Origin: HGM11788 sp964654945
Lineage (GTDB): Bacteria > Bacillota > Clostridia > Lachnospirales > CAG-274
Reading direction: 5' to 3'
Assembly (NCBI GenBank): GCA_964654945.1
Contig: CAZZLN010000055.1
Coordinates: forward strand, 1-10,515
Length of the DNA stretch: 10,515 nucleotides
Shown: piece by piece, positions 1 through 6,119 of the stretch
Layout: the number at the start of each line of letters is the position of its first letter
Position numbering within the stretch: the first letter of the stretch is position 1
Program-made: the position numbers and the translations under genes
The notes under the pieces: generated by a model
Databases searched by the model: none
What the model was told of the DNA's origin: nothing
Seen by the model: the letters and a program-made list of their open reading frames with translations, nothing else

Positions 1-190
1 TATGTAAGACCTCTGAAAGTTCCTTACCCATATCTTTAAGCAAAACACCTGTTTTACCATTTATAACATATTCTCTCATAATATCAGTATCATCAGATAT
101 TATAAGCTCTGTAATATTTTTTAATTTATTGCATAACTCCAATGTATATGTATTACCTGGCAGAAAATGCTCTATCATAAGTACTTTCAA
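1..190 (-). pseudogene. Chimeric glycosyltransferase remnant, copy 1 (cut by left window edge)
   Basis: This is the same chimera as the complete copy at 5811-6119, and positions 1-190 match 5930-6119 base for base on reading. It starts at a TTG (190-188) whose TTGA overlaps the TGA stop of the acyltransferase gene, so translation is probably coupled. The first 27 codons look like the N-terminus of a glycosyltransferase (KVLMIEHFLPG, then YTLELC). At position 108/109 the sequence switches to the C-terminal part of GT-X (LIISDDTDIMREY). The stop codon lies outside the window. With no donor- or acceptor-domain core left it is unlikely to be an active enzyme. What follows it to the left, whether another hddA or something else, cannot be seen. 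Confidence 0.75.
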
Positions 191-1257
191 ATTTTTTCTT
201 CCTCTCTTTTATTTCTAAATCCTATTGAAACAAGACTTAATAATCTGAATTTTCTTAATATAAACTTACTTATACAAACAGAAATTGCTGCAGATATAGC
301 AACTGTTAAAAAAAGAGATAACAGCCAAGGTAAATTCAAACTACCAAGAGTCTTGCCTATAGCAAATACAAAATATATATGTATAAGATAAATATCGTAG
401 GAATAATCTCCTATTGATTTTAAAATATTTCCTATTGAAAAATGCGATAATTTTTCTGAAATAAAAAATACAACTATAACGATACACCAATTAAATAGAT
501 TATGTATAAAAGCATATCCTTCTTCAACAATAATTGACCTTTTATCAGGCATTATATTATAAATTATAAAAAGGCCCACAGCCAAAAACGCCGAAAATAA
601 TGCTATTTTATTTTTGTTTTTAATAAAATAATTTTTGTTATTGTATGTCCATTTGAAAATAAATCTACCTATTAAAAAATCAGAAAAATGCTTAAAAAAT
701 TTCCAAATAATATGATATAATTCAAAATAGTAGTTTAAGAATATTCCCAAGGCTATTACAATAATTATTGACAATATATTATTTAGCTTTTTACCAGCAA
801 ACACACTAACTATAAAAAATATAAAAAGTATGTATATAAACCAAAGATATTCAACATAAAGGCCTGAACTAATAAGTATATTCCATATTATTGATCCAAT
901 GTCTAATTCAGCAAAGCCTATTTCAATCATTGCATTTCCTATTTTATCTACCGGAATTAAATATGCAAGTTTTGTTCCCCCGTAAAGAAGTATAGACCAA
1001 AATAAATATGGAATAATAAGTTGTAAGAATTTGTTATAAATAAATTCTTTTTTATTATTATAATATTTTTCTGATTTCATTTCAAACAAAAAGCCTGAAA
1101 TAAGAAAAAACACAGTAACATCTGCACCAACTATACTTAGTATATATTTATCAGCAGAAATATCAGGCAGATTATTTACAGCATGATGTATTAAAACCAT
1201 AATAATACCCCAAAATCTCATAATCTGTATTGATTTTTTAGAAATATATTCACTCAT
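187..1257 (-). CDS. Acyltransferase family 3 membrane protein, copy 1
   Basis: This is a 356-residue polytopic membrane protein of the acyltransferase-3 family (the OafA/NodX/WecH type), which usually transfers acetyl or other acyl groups to sugars of surface glycans. The start of the family domain is visible: Arg14 followed by the HH pair at 24-25 in the first hydrophobic segment (MVLIHH), then a second segment with FFLISGFLF. Around ten hydrophobic stretches follow, and the tail after the last one is short and basic (RKFRLL, RNKREEEKI). The length is normal for the family. A GGAGA site (1264-1268) sits 6 nt before the ATG. The protein is identical to the one at 6116-7186. It follows GT-X by a 49-bp gap and overlaps the chimera by 4 bp. 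The acyl group and the acceptor sugar cannot be deduced. Confidence 0.9.
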   Translation of the reverse strand: MSEYISKKSIQIMRFWGIIMVLIHHAVNNLPDISADKYILSIVGADVTVFFLISGFLFEMKSEKYYNNKKEFIYNKFLQLIIPYLFWSILLYGGTKLAYLIPVDKIGNAMIEIGFAELDIGSIIWNILISSGLYVEYLWFIYILFIFFIVSVFAGKKLNNILSIIIVIALGIFLNYYFELYHIIWKFFKHFSDFLIGRFIFKWTYNNKNYFIKNKNKIALFSAFLAVGLFIIYNIMPDKRSIIVEEGYAFIHNLFNWCIVIVVFFISEKLSHFSIGNILKSIGDYSYDIYLIHIYFVFAIGKTLGSLNLPWLLSLFLTVAISAAISVCISKFILRKFRLLSLVSIGFRNKREEEKI

Positions 1258-1306
1258 AAATTTTCTCCAAAAATAATCTTATATATATCCATTAAAAAAT
1301 TATTAT

Positions 1307-2336
1307 CTAAATAATAATAGATTTTAGCTTTTGAGTTATTGTCTTGTAGGAAAACTTTGTTTTAAACAAATTATAGGACTCTTTTATTAATTCCTCTTTA
1401 TTTATGTTTCCGTTATCAATATTATGTAAGACCTCTGAAAGTTCCTTACCCATATCTTTAAGCAAAACACCTGTTTTGCCATTTATAACATATTCTCTCA
1501 TAATATCAGTATCATCAGATATTATAAGCTTATTAAGCCTCATACATCTTAAAGTAACACTTTGTCCGGAGGCACCTGTATTTTCTTTAAAAGGGAAAAT
1601 ACAAGCCTTTGCACCTAATAAATATTTATCAAATTCTTCAGAAGATGTATCAGTAAGAACTTTTACATTTTCACTGTGAACACCTGACTCATATTTAATC
1701 AAATCTATATTGTTTTTTGAGCCGATTATAACTAATTTTCCCTTTATGCCGCTATTATTCCAAATATTAATAAGCCTTTCATAATCCCTGTTAGAATAAC
1801 CTCCGGCAAAATAATAATCCTGTTCCTTTTCAATATTTACAAAATCACTGTCAGAATTATTCCAATTCCCATAGGGTAATGACACAAATACTTTTTCCGG
1901 CAAACCTATGCTCTTAGTATAAAGATGTTTTTCACATACCGAAAATAAAATTATTGTTACATTATTTTTTATAAAAAACGGCAGTACTATGCCAAGTATC
2001 TTCTGAACTTTTTTACTGTGGAAGAAAAACCCTACCAGAATATTTTTTTGACTTTATAATATGAAGCTTGTTAAGCAGCATTAAAAACAAAGTTGTATAA
2101 TTGCCTATTGACAATATTATATCGGCATTTTTAAATATTTTCCTTTTGCTTAACATTTTTCTAATCATTTTCAAGGAATTTTTTAAAGCCTCTTTTTTGG
2201 ATATTATTGCATTTGCATTGTCATTATACCCCCTCCATAATAAAAGAGATTGAAATCCAAGGTCATTTTCCAGATAATCACAAGGACCTTTATAAACATT
2301 TGCATTTTCTCTTAAAATTAATCTGTTATTATTCAC
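1307..2336 (-). pseudogene. Glycosyltransferase GT-X, frameshifted, copy 1
   Basis: The gene is one glycosyltransferase of about 342 residues interrupted by a single extra base. The first part (2336-2013) starts at GTG behind a GGAGGG site and ends at a TAA shortly after an A7 run (T7 on the plus strand at 2043-2049). Removing one A joins it without a stop to the remaining frame: SKN, ILVGFFFHSKK, then about 40 further residues leading into the part that could otherwise start at a TTG (1903). The downstream half has a GT-B C-terminal look: YYFAGGYSNRDY, KLVIIGS, a PFKENTGASGQS loop, and LIISDDTDIMREYVINGKTG. The sugar specificity is unknown. The copy at 7236-8265 carries the same frameshift. 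The start here is GTG where the other copy has ATG. Only a decayed tail of the upstream GT4 gene precedes it. Confidence 0.78.
1313..1530. repeat. Nested 218-bp direct repeat (GT-X 3' end), copy in GT-X 1
   Basis: This is the last ~73 codons of GT-X. It matches 5820-6037 with two differences (1363 T against C, 1478 G against A) and 7242-7459 exactly. A partial copy occupies 1-108. It ends at AAGCT, where the GT-X copies continue with TTATT and the chimeric copies with CTGTA. Confidence 0.85.
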
Positions 2337-2470
2337 TATTTCCCTCCGCATATTTTACCGCATCAATAAACCCCTGATACATTCTGTCTATGCTGCATTC
2401 CTCATTAAAACCTTTTCCACTTCCTTTTTCATATTTTCAAGAGCAGTGTCATCATTAAAAGATTTGGCAT
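2329..2470 (-). pseudogene. Degraded 3' tail of the GT4 glycosyltransferase gene
   Basis: This stretch aligns with the last ~140 bp of the intact glycosyltransferase gene at 8258-9316. It has several substitutions and at least two one-base indels, for example CATTAAAACC against CATTATAAACCC and CATTAAAAGA against CATTTAAAAGG. The indels break the reading frame, although the final codons (AEG, N, S, E, stop) can still be read. Similarity ends near 2470, where the junction to the heptose cassette begins. It cannot encode a glycosyltransferase. Its remaining value is that it supplies the ribosome binding site for GT-X copy 1 and marks the end of the duplicated block. Confidence 0.75.
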
Positions 2471-2570
2471 TATCCGCTCGGCAGGGACTTCCTTACTTGG
2501 TTAAATAACTTCTTTATTTTGTCAAATCGATACCCCAATTCTTATTCTCAATCTAGTGCCGTTGGGATAT
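2471..2570. other. Rearrangement junction without a gene
   Basis: This is about 100 bp between the stop of gmhA and the decayed glycosyltransferase tail. No start-to-stop frame of interest is visible on either strand. It holds a 15-bp match (2485-2499) to the edge of the structured element between gmhA and hddC-gmhB. It also has a weak CCCAA/TTGGG inverted repeat near 2535-2565 with a long loop and no T-run, so it does not look like a terminator. One minus-strand frame reads about 22 codons (LGYRFDKIKKLFNQ and a few more) before a stop. That could be the tail of a lost gene, but it is too short to identify. Confidence 0.5.
2485..2505 (+). repeat. Short copy of the intergenic element edge
   Basis: GGACTTCCTTACTTG at 2485-2499 is repeated exactly at 3408-3422, in the same orientation. 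In both places TTAAA follows, here with one extra G in between. At 3408 this sequence is the outer edge of a structured intergenic element. Here it lies 15 bp from the point where similarity to the GT4 gene ends, which suggests that the truncated end of such an element lies at the rearrangement junction. Confidence 0.55.
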
Positions 2571-3221
2571 TCAGTGTCCGAAAAACCTATCCTCAAGCAT
2601 CAGACACCAACAGTGATATATAGGCAAATGAAGTTCCTGAATCATATAAGTTTCACTCTCCGGTACTTTAACAATTACATCTGCAATTTTTGCCAGATCT
2701 CCACCGCCGGCACCCGTAAGAGCAATAACCTTAATTCCCACAGCCTTTGCTACTATGGCTGCATTAATAATATTTTCACTGTTTCCCGAGGTAGATATGC
2801 CCAGAAACACATCACCCTTTCTCCCAAATCCCAAAAGCTGCTGGGCAAAACCCCCAAATCTGTCAACATCATTAATATAAGCAGTAGTCAATGCTTCATG
2901 TGCTACCAGGGGAATTGCCGTTAGTGAACATTCTAATTTATTTGCCAGATACGAACCACGCTCAGTATCAACAGATTTTAATTTTTCCGCAAATTCTTTA
3001 CTTACGGGTCTTGGCATTTTAAAACGTTTCATCAACTCGCCGGCAATATGCTCGGCGTCTGCCGCAGAGCCCCCGTTACCTGCAATCAACATTTTGCAAT
3101 CATTTTCGTAGCTGTTTTCCATAACCGTATAGGCATCAATAATCTGCTGTTTAATACCCTCTAATACGGGATACCTCTGCATTAATAAATCTATATGTTT
3201 ATACAACCTGTTATTAAACAT
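2571..3221 (-). CDS. gmhA: Sedoheptulose 7-phosphate isomerase (SIS domain)
   Basis: This cytosolic enzyme converts sedoheptulose 7-phosphate to D-glycero-D-manno-heptose 7-phosphate, the first step of activated-heptose synthesis. The 216-residue protein has the GmhA form of the SIS fold: the sugar-phosphate loop AGNGGSAADAEHIAGEL (residues 47-63), then STSGNSENI (143-151), and ALTGAGGGDLAKIAD (167-181). Residues matching the zinc ligands of characterised GmhA proteins are all present: His58, Glu62, Gln195 and His203, the last two in QELHLPIYH. The ATG at 3221 is preferred over the in-frame start at 3248, because an AAAGGAG site (3230-3236) lies 8 nt before it and the nine extra residues would read through that site. 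It is the last gene of the heptose cassette, separated from hddC-gmhB by an intergenic element of about 200 bp. Confidence 0.93.
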   Translation of the reverse strand: MFNNRLYKHIDLLMQRYPVLEGIKQQIIDAYTVMENSYENDCKMLIAGNGGSAADAEHIAGELMKRFKMPRPVSKEFAEKLKSVDTERGSYLANKLECSLTAIPLVAHEALTTAYINDVDRFGGFAQQLLGFGRKGDVFLGISTSGNSENIINAAIVAKAVGIKVIALTGAGGGDLAKIADVIVKVPESETYMIQELHLPIYHCWCLMLEDRFFGH

Positions 3222-3229
3222 CTGTATTA

Positions 3230-3236
3230 CTCCTTT
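3230..3236 (-). promoter_or_regulatory. Ribosome binding site fixing the gmhA start
   Basis: On the minus strand this reads AAAGGAG and ends 8 nt before the ATG at 3221-3219. It makes the shorter gmhA form (216 residues) more credible than a start at 3248. Confidence 0.8.
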
Positions 3237-3346
3237 CTGTTTCAACAAAAACAGAAGCCACCGATATTCCTTCTCCGAGGTAATGTCAATAATATTCGTA
3301 CTACACTGATGCTACGCACTCATAACCAAGAGCCGCTGACGCAACC

Positions 3347-3378
3347 CTATCGGCAGGAGCTTGCACTCCCACCGATAG
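3347..3378 (-). repeat. Hairpin in intergenic element, with a competing stem
   Basis: As minus-strand RNA, CUAUCGGUGGGAG pairs with CUCCUGCCGAUAG across a 6-nt loop, giving 13 continuous pairs including two G-U wobbles. On the plus strand those two positions are C/A mismatches, so the structure is better as RNA in the direction of transcription. CGGCAGGAG (plus strand 3351-3359) also pairs perfectly with CTCCTGCCG (3387-3395), and TTGC/GCAA extends that stem past one bulged base. The two stems share the same arm and exclude each other. A small CGCCT-GAG-AGGCG hairpin lies at 3394-3406. The function is unknown; mRNA processing, stabilisation or a mobile repeat are all possible. Confidence 0.6.
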
Positions 3379-3422
3379 TCAGGCAACTCCTGCCGCCTGA
3401 GAGGCGTGGACTTCCTTACTTG

Positions 3423-4709
3423 TTAAAATAATATGTTTGCAAATTCAATCAGCGATTTAACAGTTAAACTTTGTCCAAAATCTTTCTTACCGATTAAGGC
3501 CGTTCTGCATCCTGCGGCAATACCCGCTTTCACATCGTTTTTTCCGTCACCGATCATCCATGACTTACTGATATCTATATTAAAATCCGCAGCCGCTCTC
3601 ATAATCAAACCGGGCTTTGGTTTACGACATTCACATTCGATTTTATATTCGGGTCTTTCTCCCTCATAGCCTTTGTGCGGATGATGAGGGCAAAAATACA
3701 GTGCATCTATATATGCACCGTCTTTTCCGAGAAGTGTTTCCATTTTATTATGTATTTCGGATAATTCATCCAAACTGACTTCGCCTCTGGCGATAACAGG
3801 TTGATTAGTAATTACAATTGCGAGGTAGCCTGATGAATTAATTTTTTTTATGGCTTCAACTACTCCGTCAATCAGTTCAAAATCTTCAATATTTCGCAAA
3901 AATCCCACATATTTGTTTATAGTTCCGTCACGGTCAATAAATATTGCTTTTTGTTTATTTTTCAGATTTTTTCCCGTAACTCTGCCTAATTTAAAATCTT
4001 CACATACACAATAGTAACGCTCCGGAGTTCCCATATCCTTAACATATTCCGGACTGTCATAACAAAACATGGTTCCGGTGCCTGCCAAAGGTTTAAGAAG
4101 CTGTCTGTCCAAATCGATTTTAGGGGTTGAAATCTCATTATAAAGCAGCTTAGGAGAAATAATGTGCAATCCCGCATTAACACGATTGCGATAATATTTT
4201 GGTCTGACATCCTCTTTGGCAAGCCATTTTATTACACTTGCGTTCTCATCTGCAACAATCAGACCGCTGTCAAAGGGATGGCTGTTCGGATGTGTAAATA
4301 ATGTTGCCAACCCATTATGTCGCTTATGAAATCCAACAAAACGGTTAAAATCCACATCAAACATTGCATCTGCATTTAGCAGCATAAAATCCTCAGCCAG
4401 CTTATCTCTGATTTTAAACAAAGCGCCTGCATTTCCGAGAGGTTCTTTTTCAAAATAATACTCTATGTTTACCCCAAACGGCTTTCCTGTTGCAGGTGAA
4501 ATACCGCTGCCGTCGCCGAAATAATCTTTTATTATATTTCCAAGGTGACCGACCGTCAGTATAATATCGTCAAAGCCCTGTCTGTGCAGACACTCAATTT
4601 CGTGTTCCAAAACAGGTTTATTTTCAATTTTTATCATTGGCTTGGGAATATCACTCGCAACCGATGTGATACGGGTGCCTCGCCCGCCTGCCATAATTAC
4701 TGTTTTCAT
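3423..4709 (-). CDS. hddC-gmhB: Fused heptose-1-phosphate guanylyltransferase / heptose-1,7-bisphosphate phosphatase
   Basis: This 428-residue two-domain protein covers the last two steps to GDP-D-glycero-alpha-D-manno-heptose. Residues 1-235 form a sugar nucleotidyltransferase: the MAGGRGTRI loop at 6-14, IPKPM at 21-25, LGNAGAL at 91-97 and LLNADAMFDVD at 110-120. Residues 253-428 form a GmhB-type HAD phosphatase: FIDRDGTIN with nucleophile Asp259 and Asp261, VITNQPVIARG at 299-309, zinc-loop residues Cys340, His342, Cys359 and Cys361, RKPKPG at 362-367 and MIGDGKNDV at 385-393. The phosphatase removes the 7-phosphate of the bisphosphate and the transferase adds GMP at C1. The ATG at 4709 is chosen because a GGAG (4716-4719) lies 6 nt before it; a TTG at 4721 would overlap that site. 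It starts 13 nt after the hddA stop. Guanylyl rather than adenylyl transfer is inferred from the neighbouring hddA. Confidence 0.9.
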   Translation of the reverse strand: MKTVIMAGGRGTRITSVASDIPKPMIKIENKPVLEHEIECLHRQGFDDIILTVGHLGNIIKDYFGDGSGISPATGKPFGVNIEYYFEKEPLGNAGALFKIRDKLAEDFMLLNADAMFDVDFNRFVGFHKRHNGLATLFTHPNSHPFDSGLIVADENASVIKWLAKEDVRPKYYRNRVNAGLHIISPKLLYNEISTPKIDLDRQLLKPLAGTGTMFCYDSPEYVKDMGTPERYYCVCEDFKLGRVTGKNLKNKQKAIFIDRDGTINKYVGFLRNIEDFELIDGVVEAIKKINSSGYLAIVITNQPVIARGEVSLDELSEIHNKMETLLGKDGAYIDALYFCPHHPHKGYEGERPEYKIECECRKPKPGLIMRAAADFNIDISKSWMIGDGKNDVKAGIAAGCRTALIGKKDFGQSLTVKSLIEFANILF

Positions 4710-4722
4710 ATTTAACTCCAAA

Positions 4723-5727
4723 CTATATTTCTTTTGGTGTGTAGGTTTCGGGTGTAAAATGGATTACCCTGGTGCCGCCATTTTCAAATTCAAACGGAAT
4801 ATACATCAAATCATTCATAGCTCGTCTTACGGACTCCTGCTTGTCCTGCCGAACGTAAAAGACCAAAAATCCTCCCCCGCCCGCACCTAAAAGCTTACCG
4901 CCGACAGCGCCTGCTTTAATGCCTTTGTCATAGAGTCGGTCAATATTGTCCGTAGAAACGGCGTTGCCTGTCTGACGCTTTAATTTCCATGTGCAATCCA
5001 AAAGCTTTCCAAATTCATCCAAATCTGAATTTTTATCGGTCAAAATTTTTTCAGCTTCATCAACAAGAGAAAGCATTTCCTTTAACTGTGTGATTTTATC
5101 GGCTTTTCCTGCGGCATTAACTTCCTGGATTTCTGATGAAAATCTCGTAAAACCCGTAAAAAACATCATCAAATTCTCATTTAGCTGCTTCTTGCGGGCA
5201 TTGGAAATAATAACAGGATGCACTTCATATCCTTTATCGCTAAAATCTATTCTGTTAAATCCCCCGTAAGATGCCGCTATCTGATCCTGCCATCCTCCCG
5301 CTTCATTGCAAAGCTCCCTTTCCAAATATATAGCTTCATCGGCAAGTCTTTTCTTGCTTGCATATATTCCTTTCAGCGCATAAAAGGCATTTAACATACC
5401 TACCGCAAACGAACTGCTAGTACCCAAGCCCGAACGGGCAGGCAAATCAGCTTCATAAGTAAGACGAATTTCTTTCATATTCAGCATTTTCATAGCATTT
5501 CTGATAGCAGGGTGAGCTATATCGTCTCTGGATGTTACCCGCTCTATTTTTGAATACGCCACTTCGGTGGAATAATCAAAAAAACGCGGTAAATGTCTGA
5601 CATTTACATAACAATATTTGTCAAAAGTTGTAGAAAGAACGGCGCCGCCATATTTAAAGAAAAAATCTTTAACATCTGTTCCCCCGCCAAAAAATGACAT
5701 ACGAAATGGTGTTTTTGTAATAATCAT
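4723..5727 (-). CDS. hddA: D-glycero-alpha-D-manno-heptose 7-phosphate kinase (GHMP family)
   Basis: This 334-residue GHMP kinase phosphorylates C1 of D-glycero-D-manno-heptose 7-phosphate to give the alpha-1,7-bisphosphate, the branch point toward GDP-heptose rather than ADP-heptose. The three GHMP motifs are present: the N-terminal TPFRMSFFGGGTD (residues 6-18), the phosphate-binding LPARSGLGTSSSF (95-107), and the C-terminal KLLGAGGGGFLVFY (about 278-291). The acidic GGWQDQIAASYGG stretch near the middle is typical of HddA-like sugar kinases. The start at 5727 has a clear AAAGGAG 6 nt upstream. It is the first gene of the heptose cassette and follows the chimeric remnant after about 83 bp, in which no convincing promoter was found; it may be transcribed by read-through from the glycosyltransferase genes. 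Base composition is visibly less AT-rich than in the duplicated block. Confidence 0.92.
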   Translation of the reverse strand: MIITKTPFRMSFFGGGTDVKDFFFKYGGAVLSTTFDKYCYVNVRHLPRFFDYSTEVAYSKIERVTSRDDIAHPAIRNAMKMLNMKEIRLTYEADLPARSGLGTSSSFAVGMLNAFYALKGIYASKKRLADEAIYLERELCNEAGGWQDQIAASYGGFNRIDFSDKGYEVHPVIISNARKKQLNENLMMFFTGFTRFSSEIQEVNAAGKADKITQLKEMLSLVDEAEKILTDKNSDLDEFGKLLDCTWKLKRQTGNAVSTDNIDRLYDKGIKAGAVGGKLLGAGGGGFLVFYVRQDKQESVRRAMNDLMYIPFEFENGGTRVIHFTPETYTPKEI

Positions 5728-5810
5728 TAGTTTCTCCTTTAATATCAGTCAGTTAAACCGATTTATAAATTTCATTGAGTTAATTCTGAATTATTTACTG
5801 AAATAACAAA
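5728..5810. other. AT-rich spacer before hddA
   Basis: This 83-bp gap separates the chimera stop from the hddA start. Apart from the AAAGGAG site close to hddA, it shows no clear -35/-10 pair or terminator stem. It is not repeated elsewhere in the window. Confidence 0.5.
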
Positions 5811-6119
5811 TCAATCTAAAATAATAGATTTTAGCTTTTGAGTTATTGTCTTGTAGGAAAACTTTGTTTCAAACAAATTATAGGACTCTTTTATTAATTC
5901 CTCTTTATTTATGTTTCCGTTATCAATATTATGTAAGACCTCTGAAAGTTCCTTACCCATATCTTTAAGCAAAACACCTGTTTTACCATTTATAACATAT
6001 TCTCTCATAATATCAGTATCATCAGATATTATAAGCTCTGTAATATTTTTTAATTTATTGCATAACTCCAATGTATATGTATTACCTGGCAGAAAATGCT
6101 CTATCATAAGTACTTTCAA
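5811..6119 (-). pseudogene. Chimeric glycosyltransferase remnant, copy 2 (complete)
   Basis: This 102-codon frame is built from two genes. Codons 1-27 (KVLMIEHFLPG, then YTLELCNKLKN) look like the N-terminal strand and helix of a glycosyltransferase called GT-Y here. From about codon 28 (ELIISDDTDIMREY) it is the C-terminal part of GT-X, matching 7242-7459 over 218 bp with two differences: one silent, one giving Glu for Lys. The join keeps the reading frame. Translation would start at a TTG (6119) that forms a TTGA overlap with the acyltransferase stop, behind a GAGAGGAAG site (6127-6135). The last codons and 3' flank differ from those of GT-X. The central catalytic region is missing, so it is read as a deletion relic, although a short protein may still be made. 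Confidence 0.75.
5820..6037. repeat. Nested 218-bp direct repeat, copy in the chimera
   Basis: This copy forms the 3' two-thirds of the chimeric frame. It lies in direct orientation 1422 bp from the copy at 7242-7459, with the acyltransferase gene between them. Its left flank (5811-5819) is unlike that of GT-X, so it came from a related but distinct GT-X 3' end. Confidence 0.85.

Larger units (their letters stand above)
1..2335. repeat. Large direct repeat, copy 1
   Basis: Positions 1-2335 match 5930-8264 in the same orientation at a constant offset of 5929 bp. No difference was found on reading, including in the intergenic gaps and the A7 frameshift. The left end is set by the window, so the repeat may be longer. 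To the right, similarity continues to about 2470 but with roughly one difference per 10-15 bases. It carries GT-X, the acyltransferase and the chimera. Confidence 0.9.
3222..3422. other. Intergenic region with structured element between hddC-gmhB and gmhA
   Basis: This 201-bp gap is unusually long for a locus whose genes otherwise overlap or lie tens of bases apart. The gmhA ribosome binding site occupies its gmhA end. From about 3300 to 3422 it is richer in G+C than its surroundings and contains three inverted repeats (3347-3378, 3351-3395 and 3394-3406). The edge sequence next to the hddC-gmhB stop recurs at 2485. It looks like a dispersed, non-coding, hairpin-rich repeat inserted in or beside the operon. 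No promoter could be recognised with confidence, and there is no run of T after any stem that would mark an intrinsic terminator. Confidence 0.6.

Noticed and set aside
167..391. Plus-strand reading frames inside the duplicated block (also 1404-1679, 5911-6147, 6096-6320, 7333-7608)
   Set aside because: They run antisense to well-supported minus-strand genes, have no ribosome binding site or recognisable protein features, and are repeated only because the block is duplicated.
2013..2351. GT-X N-terminal part as a separate small gene starting at 2351 (or 8280)
   Set aside because: The ribosome binding site lies inside that extension and points to the start at 2336/8265, and the protein sequence clearly continues in the shifted frame after the A7 run.
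3340..3425. Integron attC site or intrinsic terminator
   Set aside because: Convincing attC core sites (GTTRRRY/RYYYAAC at matching ends) were not found, no integrase is present, and no stem is followed by a T-run in either direction.
3195..3431. Plus-strand frame across the gmhA/hddC-gmhB gap (78 codons)
   Set aside because: It overlaps the gmhA start and covers the hairpin-rich element. Its residues come from inverted-repeat DNA and do not resemble a protein family.
3986..4222. Minus-strand 78-codon frame inside hddC-gmhB
   Set aside because: It is a shifted frame within the guanylyltransferase domain, which is intact and well conserved.
5728..5810. Promoter for the heptose cassette
   Set aside because: Several AT-rich hexamers could be matched loosely, but none forms a -35/-10 pair with proper spacing that stands out from the AT-rich background.
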